DNA of 64,000 nucleotides from Bog-473 sp963719485 (GCA_963719485.1 OY970387.1:1426001-1490000); one strand, 5' to 3'. Numbered from the stretch's first letter, positions 16,955 through 27,798 are shown. The notes: a model not told the origin generated them from the sequence alone. Program-made: numbers and translations.

Positions 16955-17377
16955 TCAGCCGCCGATCAATCCGTAGGCCCGTTCGGGCCGCAGCGTGAGG
17001 GCGATCCGCTTGTCGTCGATCATGGCTGCTCGGTACTCGTCCCAGTTCGGGTGCGCGCCCGAGCCCGCCTCGTAGTAGCGGATCAGCGCCTCGACGGTGG
17101 CATCGTTCGGTTCGGCCGCCACCGGCGACAGCTCGGCGGTCGCCTCGATGACGACGTACTGCCAGAAGTTGTCGCCCAGCACGTAGAGCGAGGCCCGCGG
17201 ATCACGCCGCAGGTTGGCCGTCTTGGCCCGGGTGTCCGTGATGGAGATCAGGAACGTGTCACCCTCGTCGGGCACGTACATGATGTTGGACAGCTGCGGC
17301 CGCCCGTTGGCGCGGATGGTGGCCAGGACCCCCTGCTTGTGGTTCCTGGCGAATGCGAGTGCCTCGGTCAGATCCAT
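16955..17377 (-). CDS. PPOX-class F420-dependent oxidoreductase
   Basis: The 140-residue split-barrel protein begins ALAFARNHKQGVLATIRAN, then GRPQLSNIMYVPDEGDTFLI and TANLRRDPRASLYVLGDNFW. It matches the actinobacterial FDOR-B group, which uses cofactor F420 (or flavin) to reduce small organic substrates. A second F420-type gene of the Ddn group lies at 53494. It is transcribed in the same direction as the aquaporin upstream, with only an 18-base gap. The substrate is unknown. Confidence 0.8.
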   Translation of the reverse strand: MDLTEALAFARNHKQGVLATIRANGRPQLSNIMYVPDEGDTFLISITDTRAKTANLRRDPRASLYVLGDNFWQYVVIEATAELSPVAAEPNDATVEALIRYYEAGSGAHPNWDEYRAAMIDDKRIALTLRPERAYGLIGG

Positions 17378-17395
17378 AGATCCGACCGTAGCGGG

Positions 17396-18145
17396 CTACG
17401 TCGTCACCGCCTCCACCACCACCACGACTTCCTCCTCGGAGCCGTACGTCAGCAGCAGGTGGATGAGGGCGGCCACGATCGCGCCGACCAGCGGGGCGAC
17501 GATGAAGAGCCAGACCTGGCTGAGCGCCGTGCCGCCGACCACCAGGGCCGGCCCGAGGCTCCGGGCCGGGTTCACCGACGTCCCGGTGAGCGGGATCCCG
17601 ATGAGGTGCACCATCACCAGCCCGAAGCCGATGGCCACGCCTGCCGCACCCTGAATGGCCGCTTTGTGGGTGGCGAAGAGGACGACGAGGACGAAGATCG
17701 CGGTGAGGACGACCTCGATGAGAAAGGCGCCCCACTGGCTGACGAAGAGGTGGGACTGCTTGCCGTAGCCGTCCGTGCCCAGGCCGATCTTGCTCTTCGA
17801 GTAGATCGGAGACGTGGTGAACATCCAATAGAGCAGGTAGGCGCCGACGATCCCGCCGGCGAACTGAGCCACCAGATACTCGACGCCCTCCACCAGCTTC
17901 ATGCGCCCCGACGAGATGAAGCCGAGCGTGACCGCCGGGTTCACGTGGCAGCCCGAGATCGGACCGATGGCGTACACGAGGGCGACGAGCACGAGGCCGA
18001 AGGCGAGGGCCGTGGCCGCGACGCCGGCGGAGTAGCTGAGGCCGAAGAGGTGGAACCCGAAACTCTCGGTGGCGACGCCGACCGCGACGACGACGAGGAT
18101 CATGGTGCCCAGGAATTCTGCCCCGAGCTTTCTGGCCAGCAACAT
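17396..18145 (-). CDS. Aquaporin (MIP family, AqpZ-like)
   Basis: The 249-residue protein has six membrane helices and both channel signatures, GCHVNPAVTLG in the first half and GTSVNPARSLGP in the second. The pore-lining pattern resembles water-selective AqpZ rather than glycerol facilitators. ATG at 18145 has AGGAGG seven bases upstream, which decides against the longer frame to 18244. The C-terminal tail is acidic and Val-rich. It would allow rapid water exchange across the inner membrane. Confidence 0.9.
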   Translation of the reverse strand: MLLARKLGAEFLGTMILVVVAVGVATESFGFHLFGLSYSAGVAATALAFGLVLVALVYAIGPISGCHVNPAVTLGFISSGRMKLVEGVEYLVAQFAGGIVGAYLLYWMFTTSPIYSKSKIGLGTDGYGKQSHLFVSQWGAFLIEVVLTAIFVLVVLFATHKAAIQGAAGVAIGFGLVMVHLIGIPLTGTSVNPARSLGPALVVGGTALSQVWLFIVAPLVGAIVAALIHLLLTYGSEEEVVVVVEAVTT

Positions 18146-18286
18146 GATGGAACCTCCTGTGTCCAGGCGAGGAGACGGACACGGAAAGTCTTGCAGCGCC
18201 TGTTGACGTAGACGCGGATACCCGAGGACGAACGTCCAGCTCACAGCCCCGACACAGCCGGCGCGGCTGTGTCCCGACCGAGCTCG

Positions 18287-18709
18287 TTAGAGGACGGCCA
18301 TCGCCCTCTCGTCCGCCTCGCGCAGGCGGGTCGCCATGGCGGCCAGCATCTTGCGCGAGAGGGCGGGCACCGCGTCGAGCACGCCGTTAAACTGTCGTTG
18401 GCCCAGCACGAGCAGCGTCATGTCGGTCTCCGACGTCACGGTGGCCGAACGGGGCCGGCGATCGAGCAGGGCCATCTCGCCGAAGTACTGCCCCGGGCCG
18501 AGCGTGGCCACCTTGCGGTTGTTGCGCCGCACTGCGGCCTGACCCTTGACGATGAGGAAGAACTCACGCCCGATGGTGCCCTGCTCGCAGAGCATCCGGC
18601 CGGGCGGCACCGTGACCTCCTCGAGCGCACGCTTGATGGTGCGCAGATCCTTGGCCGACGAGGTGGAGAAAAGCCAGATCTTGGACAGGTCGAATTCGTC
18701 GCGGCTCAT
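18287..18709 (-). CDS. Cyclic-nucleotide-binding domain protein without DNA-binding domain
   Basis: The 140-residue protein is a single cNMP-binding beta-roll. The phosphate-binding cassette reads FGEMALLDRRPRSATV, with the Glu and Arg used for cyclic nucleotide contact, and a helical tail follows (LSRKMLAAMATRLREADERA). It is too short for the Crp-type helix-turn-helix. It may act by binding another protein or simply sense cAMP/cGMP. Same-strand neighbours are PII (upstream) and aquaporin (downstream). Confidence 0.82.
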   Translation of the reverse strand: MSRDEFDLSKIWLFSTSSAKDLRTIKRALEEVTVPPGRMLCEQGTIGREFFLIVKGQAAVRRNNRKVATLGPGQYFGEMALLDRRPRSATVTSETDMTLLVLGQRQFNGVLDAVPALSRKMLAAMATRLREADERAMAVL

Positions 18710-18770
18710 GAGTGCAAACAGTACCCCCGACCCCTCCCACGTGCAGGTTTGAGAGCGCCGGCGGGGTGGC

Positions 18771-19109
18771 TCAGACGGCGTCGGCCCCGCGCTCGCCCGT
18801 GCGCACCCGCACGACGGTCTCAGCCGGGACGACCCAGACCTTGCCGTCGCCGATCTTGCCGGTGGCGGCGGACGAGACGATGGCGTCCACGACGGCCTCG
18901 GCCCGGTCGTCCTCGACCAGGACCTCGACCCGCAGCTTGGGCACGAAGTCGACCGTGTACTCGGCGCCCCGGTAGTTCTCGGTGTGCCCCTTCTGCCGGC
19001 CGAAGCCCTGGGCCTCGGTGATCGTCATGCCCGCCACGCCCATGTTCCTCAGGACGTCCTTGACGTCGTCGAGCTTGAACGGCTTCACCACCGCCACCAC
19101 GAGCTTCAT
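18771..19109 (-). CDS. glnB: PII nitrogen regulatory protein (first copy)
   Basis: The 112-residue protein is a complete PII protein: MKLVVAVVKPFKLDDV, GMTITEAQGFGRQKGH and T-loop Tyr in YRGAEY, with the C-terminal signature GKIGDGKVWVVP. PII trimers sense ATP/ADP and 2-oxoglutarate and steer ammonium uptake and nitrogen metabolism. A second, close paralogue follows amt at 22338. This copy is not next to amt and lies beside a cNMP-binding gene, so it may be the free-standing GlnB type. GTG at 19118 is an alternative start. Confidence 0.93.
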   Translation of the reverse strand: MKLVVAVVKPFKLDDVKDVLRNMGVAGMTITEAQGFGRQKGHTENYRGAEYTVDFVPKLRVEVLVEDDRAEAVVDAIVSSAATGKIGDGKVWVVPAETVVRVRTGERGADAV

Positions 19110-19229
19110 TTCCAGCACCTCACGATCGGCCGGGCCTGTTGACCCTCAGAGAGGACGTTAATGACCGGCCGGGCCGACCGCCCGCCCGCTCCGGGGGGAG
19201 CAACTCCCGGGGAGTTGTAGCCTTCCCCG

Positions 19230-19829
19230 ATGCCTTCGAGTCCGGGCGCCGGCGATGCGGGCGGCGAGAACGCGCCGAGGATGACGCTCTGGGAGCGCAT
19301 CAAGTACTCCATGGTGCGTCCCGACGACGACCCGAAAGAGAAAGAAGTCGAGGAGATCCGGCCCGTCGAGGAGATCGAGGCGGACATCAGCCGGTCCAAC
19401 GACAAGGAGCGTGCGATCGGGCTGGTGGCGGCCCCGGTGGCCGCGCTCATCGGCCTGATCATCAGCTCGGCGTCCATCAACTACGCCAAGACCCACAACC
19501 AGAGCACGGCCGTCTACGACAAGCTCACGTACGTCCTTCTCGGCCTGGCCGCCCTGATCCTGCTCACGTCGTGGCTGCGCAAGCGGCTGTTCCAGGGCAT
19601 CACCCTGGCGCTCTACGGCCTGGCGATCTTCCAGCTCCACTACACCTACTTCGGGTTCGCCGCCCCCTTCTTGCTGGCCGGAGCCTGGTACCTGGTGCGG
19701 GCCTACCGTCTGCAGCAGGAGCTCAAGCGGTCGGAGGCGGCCGGACCCGGCGCGCCACGGCCCAAGGGCACGTCGAGTGCCGCCGCACCGCGGCCCCGCC
19801 GCAACAAGCGCTACACCCCGCCCTCCTGA
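19230..19829 (+). CDS. Conserved-looking membrane protein with acidic N-terminus
   Basis: The 199-residue protein has an acidic N-terminal region (PDDDPKEKEVEEIRPVEEIE), four hydrophobic helices and a basic, Pro/Ala-rich tail (PRPRRNKRYTPP). No named domain is recognised. It diverges from the PII gene. The start at 19230 is uncertain, as an in-frame ATG lies 17 codons on. The function is unknown. Confidence 0.65.
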   Translation: MPSSPGAGDAGGENAPRMTLWERIKYSMVRPDDDPKEKEVEEIRPVEEIEADISRSNDKERAIGLVAAPVAALIGLIISSASINYAKTHNQSTAVYDKLTYVLLGLAALILLTSWLRKRLFQGITLALYGLAIFQLHYTYFGFAAPFLLAGAWYLVRAYRLQQELKRSEAAGPGAPRPKGTSSAAAPRPRRNKRYTPPS

Positions 19830-19839
19830 CCGGCTGCCG

Positions 19840-20445
19840 TCAAGAAGTGGACGGCCGGCCCGCCGACGCGGCGGCCTGACGCCGCCGGCGCAGCACCAGG
19901 AGCAGCGCCACGAGCAGGACGAGAACGACAGCCAGGATCGCCGGCAGCACGAAGACGCCCGCCGAGGAGTGCTCGGTGGCGACGATGGAGACCGGTGAGA
20001 CCAGGGCGGGATCGCCCGGCACGGCGATGGCGGCGACCATCGATCCGGGCCGGTGGAACGACGTGCCCGGGAGCGGCTCGCTGTAACGGTGCCCCTGGAG
20101 GGCGTACGTGCCACGGCACGCGTACCCGGCCGCGTTGCTCCCGCTGCCACCGAGGAGGCCCATGCAGCCCGTCACCGTGAAGCTGACCGGCACGCCGTCG
20201 TGGTGGAGGCGGTCGTCCTGTTGGTTCGTGTGCACCCCGGCCACCGCGAAGACGATCGCCAGGATGGCGAGCGTGGCGAGCACGATTCCGATCGCCACCT
20301 GAGCGACCCGTCGACCATCCACCCGGACACCGGCCCCGCGGAGCTGCCCGACGCGGTCGGCGGGCTCGCCGCGGGCGGCGAGGTCGTTGACCGGAACGCT
20401 GTCTTCATCGCCGTTTCCAGGCACGGAGGGGTCGGTGGTCGGCAT
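19840..20445 (-). CDS. Two-helix membrane protein with a Cys-containing outer domain
   Basis: ATG at 20445 begins a protein of about 201 residues. It has a charged N-terminus, one helix (IGIVLATLAILAIVFAVAG), an exported domain of about 100 residues with a Cys pair (TGCMG and YACRGTYAL), and a second helix followed by an RRRR cytoplasmic anchor. No family is recognised. The frame continues to 20553 without better support. It is convergent with the small membrane protein at 19230. Confidence 0.65.
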   Translation of the reverse strand: MPTTDPSVPGNGDEDSVPVNDLAARGEPADRVGQLRGAGVRVDGRRVAQVAIGIVLATLAILAIVFAVAGVHTNQQDDRLHHDGVPVSFTVTGCMGLLGGSGSNAAGYACRGTYALQGHRYSEPLPGTSFHRPGSMVAAIAVPGDPALVSPVSIVATEHSSAGVFVLPAILAVVLVLLVALLLVLRRRRQAAASAGRPSTS

Positions 20446-20546
20446 GTCGATCGGGAATGGTAACGGGGTCCACCGCCCGGCCCGCTGCGGCCCCTTCGGC
20501 AACTTCGCAGCGGCCTGAACCGGTCGGAGGGCCGCTGTGCGGTGGA

Positions 20547-20584
20547 TTAACAAGCTCGAAACACACGCGTGACCATGCGGAAAC
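20547..20584 (+). promoter_or_regulatory. GlnR-like operator upstream of amt
   Basis: Four half-sites are spaced exactly six bases apart: TTAAC (20547), GAAAC (20558), GTGAC (20569) and GAAAC (20580). This is the alternating GTnAC/GAAAC pattern of the actinobacterial nitrogen regulator GlnR. It sits about 125 bases before the amt start codon, a usual place for activation. That GlnR exists in this genome is assumed. Confidence 0.65.
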
Positions 20585-20708
20585 TCCGGAACTGCATTGT
20601 GTCTGCGGCGGGGTGAACCGTCCGTAATGGCTTAGCCGTACCCGGTGTTTGGTAACGCTCTCGCCGCAGAGCGGGATACCGGGGCGGATGACAGTTAGGA
20701 GAGCTTGA

Positions 20709-22304
20709 GTGATCCATCTGATAGGAGCGGCCTCGTACGTTCCGTATCCGAGTTGGCTCAATCCGGCAGACAACACGTGGCAGATAACCGCTGCCACCTT
20801 CGTCGGCCTGATGAGCCTCCCCGGTCTGGCTGTGCTCTACGCGTCCCTCGTGCCCAAGAAGTGGGCCGTGAACGTCCTCGCCATGATGTTCGCCGGATTC
20901 TCACTGGTGCTCGTGGCGTGGTTCCTGTGGGAGTACAAGCTGGGCTTCGGCGACACGTCCATCGGCGGCGGCGTCCACCTCGTCAACGGGGTGGTGACGC
21001 AGACGCAGAACGCGGGAACGACCGGAACGTTGCAGCACTTCTTCGAGAACTTCCTCGGCAAGCCGGGTCCGGTCACCAGCAGCTTCGGTGAACAGGCACA
21101 GGCGAGCTCGGCCGCTAACACCATCATCCCGTTCCACTTCCCGACCTCGTCGCTGGCGTACTTCCAGTTCGTGTTCGCGGCGATCACACCGCTGCTCTTC
21201 CTCGGGAGCGTGCTCGGCCGCATCAAGTTCAGCGCCTGGGTCCTGCTGGTCCCGCTGTGGTCGACCTGCGTGTACTGCGTCGACGCCTTCATGCTCTGGG
21301 GCGGCGGCTACTTCGCCCAGGAGGGTGCACTCGACTTCTCCGGTGGGTACGTGATCCATATGTCGGCCGGAGTGTCCGGCTTCGTGGCCGCCTGGGTCCT
21401 GGGTCCGAGACTCCTGCGAGATCGACAACACGCCTTGCCCAACAACCTCGTGATGGCGGCCGTCGGTGCCGGCATCCTGTGGCTGGGCTGGAACGGGTTC
21501 AACGGTGGCGACCCCTACTACGCCGGGGCCAGCGCGGCGGCAGCGGTGGTCAACACCAACTTGGCCACGGCCACCGGTGTCCTGGTCTGGATCGCCATGG
21601 ACGCCTGGCTCACCAAGGAGAAGAAGCCCACCTTCCTGGGCGCCGTCAACGGCATGATCTGTGGCCTGGTCGGCATCACGCCGTGCGCCGGCTGGGTCAA
21701 CGGCCTGGGCGCGATCTTCGTCGGGGCCATCTGCAGCGCCCTCGTCTGGGTGGCGTGGAACTTCCTGTCCAAGGTACGGCCCTTCTCCAAGGTCGATGAC
21801 GCCCTGGGTGTCATCTACACGCACGGCATCGCCGGCCTGACGGGCGGTCTGTTGCTCGGCATCTTCGGCGATCCGAACATGATCGAGTACGGCTGCGGCC
21901 ACCTCACCGCCTCCGGGCAGGTCATTGCCACGAATCAGGCCACTTACCTGACCGCCAAGGGGACCTGCGTGCCCTTCGGCGTCAACGGCCTCATGTACAC
22001 CGGGTCAGCCCACCAGCTCTGGGAACAGTTCCGGGCGGCCGTCTTCGTCATCATCTGGTCCGCGCTGATCACCTTCATCCTCATGAAGATCATCGGCTGG
22101 GTACTCAGGGGTGCGCGGTACAAGGACGAGATCCTCGAAGTCGGCGACCTCGCCATCCACGGCGAGGAGGCCTTCCCCGAGGAGACGCTCGCCACCCGGT
22201 CCGACGGTGCGTTCGCCATGGCCGGCATTGACCGAGGAGGTAGCGGATCTCAACCACAAGAGGATTATCCGGTTCCCGGTACCGATACCGGCGGCGGATC
22301 CTAG
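20709..22304 (+). CDS. amt: Ammonium transporter
   Basis: The 531-residue protein has about eleven membrane helices and the Amt signatures. The conserved pore histidines fall in the tracts with GYVIHMSAGVSGF and IYTHGIAGLTGGLL, and WLGWNGFNGG matches the Amt helix signature. It is longer than usual because of an insert (GTLQHFFENFLGKPGPVTSS) and a tail of about 50 residues. GTG at 20709 has AGGAGAG upstream. It forms a unit with the PII gene at 22338, the classical amtB-glnK arrangement in which GlnK plugs the channel when nitrogen is plentiful. Confidence 0.95.
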   Translation: MIHLIGAASYVPYPSWLNPADNTWQITAATFVGLMSLPGLAVLYASLVPKKWAVNVLAMMFAGFSLVLVAWFLWEYKLGFGDTSIGGGVHLVNGVVTQTQNAGTTGTLQHFFENFLGKPGPVTSSFGEQAQASSAANTIIPFHFPTSSLAYFQFVFAAITPLLFLGSVLGRIKFSAWVLLVPLWSTCVYCVDAFMLWGGGYFAQEGALDFSGGYVIHMSAGVSGFVAAWVLGPRLLRDRQHALPNNLVMAAVGAGILWLGWNGFNGGDPYYAGASAAAAVVNTNLATATGVLVWIAMDAWLTKEKKPTFLGAVNGMICGLVGITPCAGWVNGLGAIFVGAICSALVWVAWNFLSKVRPFSKVDDALGVIYTHGIAGLTGGLLLGIFGDPNMIEYGCGHLTASGQVIATNQATYLTAKGTCVPFGVNGLMYTGSAHQLWEQFRAAVFVIIWSALITFILMKIIGWVLRGARYKDEILEVGDLAIHGEEAFPEETLATRSDGAFAMAGIDRGGSGSQPQEDYPVPGTDTGGGS

Positions 22305-22337
22305 GCCCGGTCACACAGGACGAAAGGAGATCGACAA

Positions 22338-22676
22338 ATGAAGCTGATCGTGGCAGTCCTCAAGCCGTTCAAGCTCGATGACGTCAAGGAGACCCTCAAG
22401 ACCCTCGGGGTGCAGGGCATGACCCTGACCGAGGCGCAGGGTTTCGGGCGCCAGCGAGGACACACCGAGGTGTACCGCGGTGCGGAATACGAGGTGGACT
22501 TCGTCCCCAAGATCCGTGTCGAGGTTCTGGTGGACGACGGCCAGGCCGACGAGGTGGTCGACGCCATCGTCGCCTCGGCCTCCACGGGCAAGATCGGCGA
22601 CGGCAAGGTGTGGGTCATCCCGGTCGAAGCCGTGGTGCGGGTGCGCACCGGAGAACGCGGGGCTGACGCGTTGTAG
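22338..22676 (+). CDS. glnK: PII protein paired with amt (GlnK type)
   Basis: The 112-residue PII protein has YRGAEY in the T loop and the GKIGDGKVWVIP signature. AGGAG lies eight bases before the ATG. It follows amt by 33 bases, so it is the GlnK partner that regulates the transporter. It is about as close to the other PII (18771-19109) as expected for a duplication within the lineage. Confidence 0.94.
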   Translation: MKLIVAVLKPFKLDDVKETLKTLGVQGMTLTEAQGFGRQRGHTEVYRGAEYEVDFVPKIRVEVLVDDGQADEVVDAIVASASTGKIGDGKVWVIPVEAVVRVRTGERGADAL

Positions 22677-22768
22677 GACGCAGCGGTTCCTGTGGACGGT
22701 CGGTCAGGCCGGGGCGCGGCGAGGTGCCCCGGCCTGCCGCTGTCTGCGGGCCCAAGAGGAGTGAGCTG

Positions 22769-23539
22769 TCAGCCCAGGGGTTGGTCGGCCTGGCGGGCCA
22801 CTGCTGCTGCGGCGGCCGCCGCCGCTTCGGGGTCGCCCAGGTAGTCGGCGGAGTCCACCGTGAGGTCGTCGTTCAGCCACATGCGGTAGGGGATGCCCGT
22901 CGGGATCTCGAGCCCGGTGATCTCCTCGTCGGAGATGCCCTGCAGGTGCTTGCGCAGGGCACGGATGGAGTTGCCGTGGGCGGCGACCAGGACGGCGCCA
23001 CCGCTCTCGGCCGCCGCGCCCCGGAGGTCGGGGACCACGACGGACTCCCAGTAGGGGACGACACGGCGGACCACGTCGGCCAGGCATTCGGTGCGGGGCA
23101 GGTCGGCCGGGTCGAGGCCGCGGTAGCGGGGGTCGCCCGCCACGTCCCAAGGGTTGTCCGGTGAGAGCGGCGGGGGCGGGGTGTCGTAGCTGCGCCGCCA
23201 GAGCTGGAGCTGCTCGGCGCCGTACTGCTGCATGATCGCGGCCTTGTTCTTGCCCTGCAGGTCGCCGTAATGGCGCTCGTTCAGGCGCCAGTCCCGGCGG
23301 ACGGGGAGCCAGCTGCGGCCGGCGGCGGCCAGAGCGAGCTCGGCCGTGCGGATGGCCCGGGTCAGGACGGAGGTATGCAGGACACGCAGGTCGAGGTCAT
23401 CGGTGGCGGCGAGGAGCTCGCCGCCGGCCCGCGCCTCGGCCTCCCCGGCGGGGGTCAGGTCGACGTCGACCCACCCCGTGAAGAGGTTCTCGGCGTTCCA
23501 GGTGGACTGCCCGTGGCGGATGAGGACCAGATCGAGCAC
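22769..23539 (-). CDS. gpmA: 2,3-bisphosphoglycerate-dependent phosphoglycerate mutase
   Basis: The 256-residue protein interconverts 3- and 2-phosphoglycerate in glycolysis. Visible are the phosphohistidine motif LIRHGQSTWN (His9), RLNERHYGDLQGK, and the second His in VAAHGNSIRAL. The tail is Ala-rich (EAAAAAAAAVARQ). It lies between glnK and the heat-shock operon and is transcribed on the opposite strand to both. Confidence 0.95.
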   Translation of the reverse strand: MLDLVLIRHGQSTWNAENLFTGWVDVDLTPAGEAEARAGGELLAATDDLDLRVLHTSVLTRAIRTAELALAAAGRSWLPVRRDWRLNERHYGDLQGKNKAAIMQQYGAEQLQLWRRSYDTPPPPLSPDNPWDVAGDPRYRGLDPADLPRTECLADVVRRVVPYWESVVVPDLRGAAAESGGAVLVAAHGNSIRALRKHLQGISDEEITGLEIPTGIPYRMWLNDDLTVDSADYLGDPEAAAAAAAAVARQADQPLG

Positions 23540-23619
23540 GGCACAATGGTAGGTGGGTCGGGCGGGAGGTTGTAACCCACCAGGTCAGCGTGGTGGAAAC
23601 CGGGGTGGCAACCATTGCC

Positions 23620-23659
23620 TCAAGAATCTTGACAAAGAGAGACTCAACTTTGGTACACT
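23620..23659 (+). promoter_or_regulatory. Promoter with HAIR-like HspR operator for the dnaK operon
   Basis: CTTGACA (23628-23634), seven bases, then ACTCAAC (23642-23648) resembles the HspR operator CTTGAGT-N7-ACTCAAG. It overlaps the -35 TTGACA (23629); TACACT at 23654 can serve as -10. A perfect palindrome TCAAGAATCTTGA (23620-23632) overlaps the left arm and may be a second HspR half-site pair. HspR is encoded in this operon, so autoregulation is likely. Confidence 0.7.
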
Positions 23660-23724
23660 GGATGGACGTAACGCACGGTGCTATCTGCCGCTGGGGCAGA
23701 TGACGATCGGAAGGACTTCAGATC

Positions 23725-25589
<1,865 letters not shown>

Positions 25590-25593
<4 letters not shown>

Positions 25594-26162
25594 GCTTCGG
25601 CGACGAGGCCGTTCCCCGGGAGGAGCCTGTCTTCTCTGAGGCCGAGGCGGCTGACGAGGAGAACGACGCGGAGCTGGCCGAGGAGCACGCACAGTTGGCC
25701 GAGCAGGCCGACCCGCGGGAAGTGCTGGCGCGCGAACGGGACGAGTACCTGTTCGCGCTCCAGCGCACCCAGGCCGACTTCGAGAACTACCGCAAGCGGA
25801 TCGCCCGCCAGCAGGAGGAGCAGTCCGCCCGGGCCTCGCAGAACCTGGTGGAGAAGCTGCTGCCCGTGCTCGACGCGCTCGACCTGGCGGAGAACCACCT
25901 GCGCGAGGTCTTCGACGTGGGCGAGGGCGCCAAGGCGCTCCACGCCTCACGGGCGATGCTGATGGACATCCTCGCGAGGGAGGGCCTCGAGCGGGTCGAT
26001 CAGGCCGAGGTCCCCTTCGACCCGTCCGTGCACGACGCCGTGGCGCGGGCAGAGGGGGAGTGCGGTCCCGGCGGCGAGACGATGGTGGAGGATGTGATGC
26101 GCTCCGGCTACCGCTGGAAGGGGCAGGTCCTGCGCCCCGCCATGGTCCGTGTGCGGGGGTGA
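25590..26162 (+). CDS. grpE: Nucleotide exchange factor GrpE
   Basis: The 190-residue protein has an acidic N-terminus, a long coiled-coil helix (REVLARERDEYLFALQRTQA, then ENYRKRIARQQEE) and the C-terminal beta domain (VPFDPSVHDAVARAEGE, VMRSGYRWKGQVLRPAMVRV). It releases ADP from DnaK. ATG overlaps the dnaK stop, so translation is coupled. Confidence 0.95.
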
Positions 26163-26170
26163 GCTGACCG

Positions 26171-27283
26171 ATGGCCGCACAGCGTGAATGGTTCGAGAAG
26201 GACTACTACAAGGTGCTCGGCGTCGTCTCGACGGCGTCCGACAAGGAGATCACGCGCGCCTACCGGAAGCTGGCGAAGCAGTACCACCCGGACACCAACC
26301 CCGGCTCGGAGGAGCGCTTCAAGGAGATCAGCGCGGCCTACGACGTCCTGGGTGACGCCGAGAAGCGCAAGGAGTACGACGAGGTCCGCAGTCACGGTCC
26401 GGTGGGTGGGTTCGGCGCGCCCGGTGGTGGTGCCGGCACTTTCCGCATGGAGGACATGGGCGACCTGAGCGATCTCTTCGGGGGACTCTTCGGTGGCGGC
26501 GGCCGCACGCGCCCGACGCAGCGGGGTCCGCAGCGGGGCGCCGACATGGAGGCCCAGCTGCACCTGTCCTTCCAGGACGCGGTGCACGGCGTCACGACAT
26601 CGGTGAACGTGCCTCAGGAGGTGCGGTGCTCGAACTGCCGCGGTTCCGGTGCCGCGCCGGGGACGTCGACGCACACCTGCCCGCGCTGCGGGGGGACCGG
26701 GAGCCTCAACGACAACCAGGGGCTGTTCTCTTTGAGCACCGTGTGCCCGGACTGCATGGGCCGGGGCACGCTGTTCGACACCCCGTGCCCGGTCTGCCAC
26801 GGCTCGGGCACCGAGAAGAAGGTGCGCTCGATCAAGGTCCGCATCCCGGCGGGAGTCGAGGACGGCCAGCGCATCCGGGTCAAGGGTCGGGGCGCGCCCG
26901 GGCAGGGCATGGCACCTCCCGGCGACCTCTACGTCGTCGTGCACGTGGCACACCACGAGGTCTTCGGCCGGAGCGGGCGGAACCTGACCATCACGGTGCC
27001 GATCACCTTCCCGGAGGCGGCGCTGGGGACGACGATCACGGTGCCGACGCTCGACGGCAAGGTGACGCTCAAGGTGCCGCCGGGCACGGCGTCGGGCAAG
27101 GTCCTGCGCGTGCGGGGCCGCGGGGTGCCGTCGGGATCGGGCCGCAACGGCAAGAAGCCGGGCGACCTGCTGGTCAAGACGGAGCTCGTGGTGCCCACCG
27201 AGCTCACCGACGAGCAGAAGGCGGCGCTGGAGTCGCTGGCCGCCGTGACGGAGCCGGCGCCGCGGATCGCGGTGGACGGGTGA
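26171..27283 (+). CDS. dnaJ: Co-chaperone DnaJ
   Basis: The 370-residue type I J-protein begins with a J domain with the HPD motif (KQYHPDTNPG) and a Gly/Phe-rich linker. Four CxxCxGxG-like zinc motifs follow, starting CSNCRGSG, CPRCGGTG and CPDCMGRG and ending CPVCHGSG. Two C-terminal substrate-binding domains complete it. It stimulates DnaK ATPase and delivers unfolded clients. It starts nine bases after grpE. Confidence 0.97.
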   Translation: MAAQREWFEKDYYKVLGVVSTASDKEITRAYRKLAKQYHPDTNPGSEERFKEISAAYDVLGDAEKRKEYDEVRSHGPVGGFGAPGGGAGTFRMEDMGDLSDLFGGLFGGGGRTRPTQRGPQRGADMEAQLHLSFQDAVHGVTTSVNVPQEVRCSNCRGSGAAPGTSTHTCPRCGGTGSLNDNQGLFSLSTVCPDCMGRGTLFDTPCPVCHGSGTEKKVRSIKVRIPAGVEDGQRIRVKGRGAPGQGMAPPGDLYVVVHVAHHEVFGRSGRNLTITVPITFPEAALGTTITVPTLDGKVTLKVPPGTASGKVLRVRGRGVPSGSGRNGKKPGDLLVKTELVVPTELTDEQKAALESLAAVTEPAPRIAVDG

Positions 27284-27317
27284 GTGTGATGCTTGTGATG
27301 AGTGTGACGGGGGTGAT

Positions 27318-27716
27318 GTGGTGATGGCGGACCGTGATGGGAACCAGGCGGTCTACGTGATCTCGGTGGCGGCCGAGCTGGCGGGGATGCACCCGCAGAC
27401 GCTGCGCATCTACGAGCGCAAGGGCCTGCTCGACCCGTCGCGTACGAGCGGCGGGAGCCGGCGCTTCTCCGAGCGCGATCTGGAGCGGCTGCGCCACATT
27501 CAGGAGCTGACGTCGACGGGGCTGAATCTGGAAGGGGTGCGCCGCGTGCTGCAGCTCGAGTCCGAGCTGGCCCGGCTGCGCGACGAGTTGGTGCAGGTGC
27601 GGGCGCAGGCATTGGAGGCCGTGGCGGCGACCCACCGCCAGTACCGGCGCGACCTGGTGCCGCTGCGCCAGGCGCCGGTGCTGTACGAGCGCCGCCGGAC
27701 GGGGACGGGGAACTGA
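27318..27716 (+). CDS. hspR: Heat-shock repressor HspR (MerR family)
   Basis: The 132-residue protein has a MerR-type winged helix (VISVAAELAGMHPQTLRIYER, then RTSGGSRRFSERDLERL) and a helical region, without a metal-binding tail. In actinobacteria HspR binds HAIR sites with DnaK as co-repressor. The HAIR-like operator before dnaK fits. GTG at 27318 or ATG at 27324 may start it. Confidence 0.93.
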   Translation: MVMADRDGNQAVYVISVAAELAGMHPQTLRIYERKGLLDPSRTSGGSRRFSERDLERLRHIQELTSTGLNLEGVRRVLQLESELARLRDELVQVRAQALEAVAATHRQYRRDLVPLRQAPVLYERRRTGTGN

Positions 27717-27733
27717 GCACGGACAGGACGATG

Positions 27734-27790
27734 GAGAGCGCTGACGACATGAGAAGCGCTGACGACATAAGAGGTGGCGACATGAGAAGG
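27734..27790. repeat. Short imperfect tandem repeat between hspR and clpB
   Basis: GAGAGCGCTGACGACAT is followed by GAGAAGCGCTGACGACAT and then a shorter variant ending GGCGACATGAGAAGG. Each copy gives an ATG, but none leads to a convincing ORF. It fills most of the gap before clpB. Confidence 0.6.
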
Positions 27791-27798
27791 GTGGGCCG

